Positions 60,996 through 64,000 of a stretch of DNA of 64,000 nucleotides are shown here, piece after piece. Numbering within the stretch: the first letter of the stretch is position 1; each line of letters opens with the position of its first letter. A program made the position numbers and the translations under genes. The notes below the pieces were generated by a model. The model was not told the DNA's origin and did not search any database. It saw only the letters and a program-made list of their open reading frames with translations. This DNA comes from Ooceraea biroi (lineage: Eukaryota > Arthropoda > Insecta > Hymenoptera > Formicidae), in NCBI RefSeq assembly GCF_003672135.1, contig NC_039508.1, positions 13,713,945 to 13,777,944 of the forward strand, in the 5' to 3' direction.

Positions 60996-63486
60996 AAACT
61001 CGAGACCTGTGTGGATAGATGCAACCTGATAAGGTAAAAATTTAAATGTAGTTGTTCGAGCCGTAAATTATTTATAAGTTAGAATTATATATCGAATGAT
61101 ATAAAAATATCGCAGTGTTACTGTGTACAGATCGAAAAGCAGTTGTATCTGAGATATACTTCCAATAATTTTTTTCGGAAGCAAGCGATAAATGCAATGT
61201 TTTATATCAATTTACAACAAGTATAATATTAATTTTTTGGTATATCTAACTTAGGATTTTGTAAACGCATTTTTCAATGTATAGAGATAAGAATCCAGGC
61301 CTTGCTAAATCACATTAATTTAAACTAAAAAAAAAAGAGTAGGAAACGAAGTAAATTTCAATAGAAATTTTTACTCTGACAATGTAATTCAATGCAGTAT
61401 TTAATAAAGTGCAGTCGGTAGTGCAGTGCTGATATAACACTGTTCTTATACAACCAAAAACGTGATTGTAGCTCTAGTCTCGAATGAGTTTTTTAAACTG
61501 CTGATTCCTTACACATTTCTAGCTACAAATAATTCTATACATATATTATCATTGTAGAGATTACATTAGACATAGAATATGCTTAATTATTGTCAAGAGA
61601 ATTGAGAAACTTGTAATACGATTTGACAATAGTTTTATCTATCTACTTAATGAGTATCAGTTCGCAAGTTCAGTGGATGAGTAATTCTTAGAGCAAGTAT
61701 GATGCTAGTATATTATATTAATTACGCTTTCCAGTATCGAGTGTGAACGATATCAAATGTGTCAGAGACAATTATTGACGAGTATTTTTATTATTCGCTA
61801 TAAATCGAGTGTGTATTAGAATGAACAATTTTCTACAGAAATGGGAAGAAAATTTGAAACTTGTGCCATTTTGTAAGGCGACTGAAATAACATCCGATCT
61901 GTCGTCACGAGAAAAAAAAGAACAGTATTACATTAAATACTTTTTTAGACCTTTAAATAATTATAATTATATTTAACACTCGCACTAAAAAGTCGACATT
62001 CCTTATTTATACCGTATACTGCCACCAGTGCCAGAGTTTTTTTGCGTTTTGGCAATGCCAAGTGTCAATAATGGTCTCAATGTATATGTCATAATAATCT
62101 ATCATCGTATATGTGTGTGATAATAGAGCAAGAGAGTGACAGTCGTCGCAGATTTGTGAAACGGAAGTTTTTTACGATATTTCGTATCCCTATACGCACA
62201 TATAAAATACGTTATACCCGAGGGATAATCGTTAGATACAACGCGTAATAAGTATTAAGTCGTAAGCCAATAATTTAATTGTATTGCGAAGTATATTACG
62301 TCTCTCGATCGATGTATGTTGCACACTCTGCAAGATTCAAACGATAGTAAAACTCAGAAAACAATGGCTTGATCCTTTTTTTGATCAAGTTAATCTCTTT
62401 TGTACTCTACGTACATTAAAACACTGGATATCAGTGATTAATAACCAGTGATTCTTTCATATGAATGTTCAGATCTAAATCTGTTACCTTTTTTTTGTAT
62501 ATGTTAGAGTTATATATACAAACGTTTGATAATATTATATCCAAAAACAGTTATGAAATGCCAACATCATCAGTTTCCTGTACGAAAAATTGAATGACTG
62601 ACTTTTTACACTTTACACATCGGCACACCAGTATATTTCAAGATCATCAGTATAGTGCCAAAAATCCATCATCGGTGGTATTTCTTGCAAGTTTTAGACC
62701 TGTAAGACATTCTAAAGCATTCGAAAGTATTAACGAATCTTCTAATATATACAACAATGATAATAAAATAAAATTTTATTAGAATTTGTTGATGCCATTT
62801 GTGTCGTCCGTACTATTGAATCTTTACATTGCAGAATGAAAAAAGAAAGACACAAGACAATTGCATATTTAAACATAACTTTTTATTCAACTATTCGTGT
62901 CGCGTGTTATGTATTGCACACAATTCAGATTTTTGTAACCGTTTTGCAACTATTAAGCAAACTGCCCTTTTATGACCAGAATATTTATGATAGAATGCAA
63001 TCTTTTACAGCACAAGGTTTGGGATCCATAATAAAAAATCTATTCTCAATTTTTTCATCACTCGACCTGATGTTCTGTAAATGATTGCCGTCTAAATAAT
63101 TTATCATATAGTGACATACCTTTATATCAATCTTGTACCGTTCATGTATTTCAGCTATAAAAACCTTTTTACTAAAAATTTTAATTATGTTTATTTTGAT
63201 ATATCCATATTTCCCTGAAATCCTACATTTAATAATTATCGAGACTACACACGCTCAAAGTGCAAAAATTGGAAAAGTTATTCAATACAATGAAAAATCA
63301 CAAATTTTGCAATGATTAATACTTCAGAGAGCACGTGGAATGTTTTTATTGTGAACAAATGTAATTTTATATAATTGCGTGATATATATGTACTGTTATA
63401 ATATTCCGCCAGCAGTAAATTTCTTTTCTTAATTATGCTGTGATTGTGCAAACACAAAATACAAAATAAATACAATATTATATAAA
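60996..63486. other. Coronin-7 3' UTR and convergent UFM1 3' UTR
   Basis: AT-rich with no supported gene. Candidate polyadenylation signals are AATAAA at 61403-61408 (plus, for coronin-7) and 63345-63350 (minus, for UFM1). Short frames at 62594-63315 lack coding character. Confidence 0.5.
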
Positions 63487-63764
63487 TCATCTAGCATTTC
63501 CAACGCGATCTCTGGGAATCAATCTGAGTTCGGCACCGTGTTTAAGAAATACATTTCCTGAAAGCACGAATCGTATAATTAACTGCTGTATACATAAAAT
63601 ATGGCTGTCGTGATAAATCAGGAAAAAGCTTACCTGCGGTTTGTTGAGGATTAATTCCTATGCCATCATCTGTAATTATAGCTGACGTGGCTGGCGGTAC
63701 TCTGAATTCCTCAGCAGCGAATTTCAACACGGCAGTAAATGGAGTATTTTCTGGTACACTAAGT
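63487..63764 (-). CDS. UFM1: Ubiquitin-fold modifier 1, 5' part outside the window
   Basis: Two exons, 63634-63764 and 63487-63557, carry the last 67 residues. The first coding exon is not found up to 64000 and must lie beyond the edge. UFM1 is a ubiquitin-like modifier attached to target lysines by UBA5, UFC1 and UFL1, notably on ribosomal protein uL24 at the endoplasmic reticulum. The sequence LSVPENTPFTAVLKFAAEEF, TSAIITDDGIGINPQQTAG, VFLKHGAELRLIPRDRVG is nearly identical to the animal family. The mature protein ends at the Gly of RVG. Three residues (NAR) follow and would be removed by UFSP proteases. Splice phases agree. Confidence 0.95.
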
Positions 63765-64000
63765 CTGTAATTAACACACATCTTCTATTTCACAAAATGC
63801 TACGAATATTATTATATAGTGCAACAGAAAATCTATGTATCATACAAATGTAAAAGTAATAATATCTATAATGTATCAAGTATTTTTTAATATAGGATTG
63901 GTAATTAGTCTGCTAAGAAAATAGATTTACTTCAAAAGAAACTATTTATTTTTCTGTAGAAGTTACATTGTAAAGTGTGATACAAAATATTATGCTAATA
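63765..64000. other. UFM1 intron (right edge of window)
   Basis: AT-rich sequence upstream of the UFM1 exon. No sequence resembling the expected UFM1 N-terminal exon is present, so this is taken as intron. Confidence 0.6.

Noticed and set aside
1..64000. tRNA, rRNA, CRISPR arrays, operons or bacterial-type systems
   Set aside because: No cloverleaf with A and B boxes, no rRNA-like conserved blocks and no regularly spaced repeats were seen. The gene structure is plainly that of an animal.

Overview
The window is nuclear DNA of an insect, most likely a hymenopteran and probably an ant. It carries intron-rich animal genes on both strands with GT-AG introns, AT-rich intergenic DNA with CpG-rich patches, a bee-type group III secreted phospholipase A2, and several short inverted-repeat DNA transposons including one with DUF4817-type transposase remnants. 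There is no sign of bacterial or viral sequence. All exon models were assembled by eye from reading frame, phase and splice sites, and each multi-exon model below keeps an open frame with consistent intron phases.

Layout. Minus-strand genes fill the left part: LIM-domain kinase LIMK1 (8408 down to 2569), a group III secreted phospholipase A2 (11247 to 9639), an apolipoprotein D-like lipocalin (16781 to 15286), the mitotic kinase CDK1 (20654 to 19122) and the RS-rich splicing-associated protein RSRC2 (24347 to 21417). From about 25.2 to 39.9 kb no protein gene is convincing. This stretch holds a 760-bp DUF4817-type transposon relic, a 365-bp TTAA-flanked fold-back element, a CpG-rich block that may carry a distant promoter, a 255-bp hairpin element and an 848-bp giant palindrome. 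A plus-strand MFSD6-like transporter (40024 to 43346) then converges with a minus-strand ADD-domain chromatin protein (48845 to 45534). A second transposon island (49870 to 50955, with another element nested in it) separates this from two plus-strand genes in tandem, TBC1D19 (51051 to 53433) and coronin-7/POD1 (54525 to 60995). The right edge holds the last two exons of minus-strand UFM1.

The genes do not form one pathway. LIMK1 (cofilin phosphorylation) and coronin-7 (actin/Golgi) are both cytoskeletal. CDK1, RSRC2, ADD1 and UFM1 are housekeeping or nuclear regulators. The phospholipase and lipocalin are secreted.

No wholly new system is evident. The most notable items are the large fold-back elements, a duplicated non-coding block at 12.0 and 12.7 kb, two unexplained coding-like segments (17.8 to 18.1 kb and 24.56 to 24.66 kb), and an in-frame alternative-splice cassette in ADD1.
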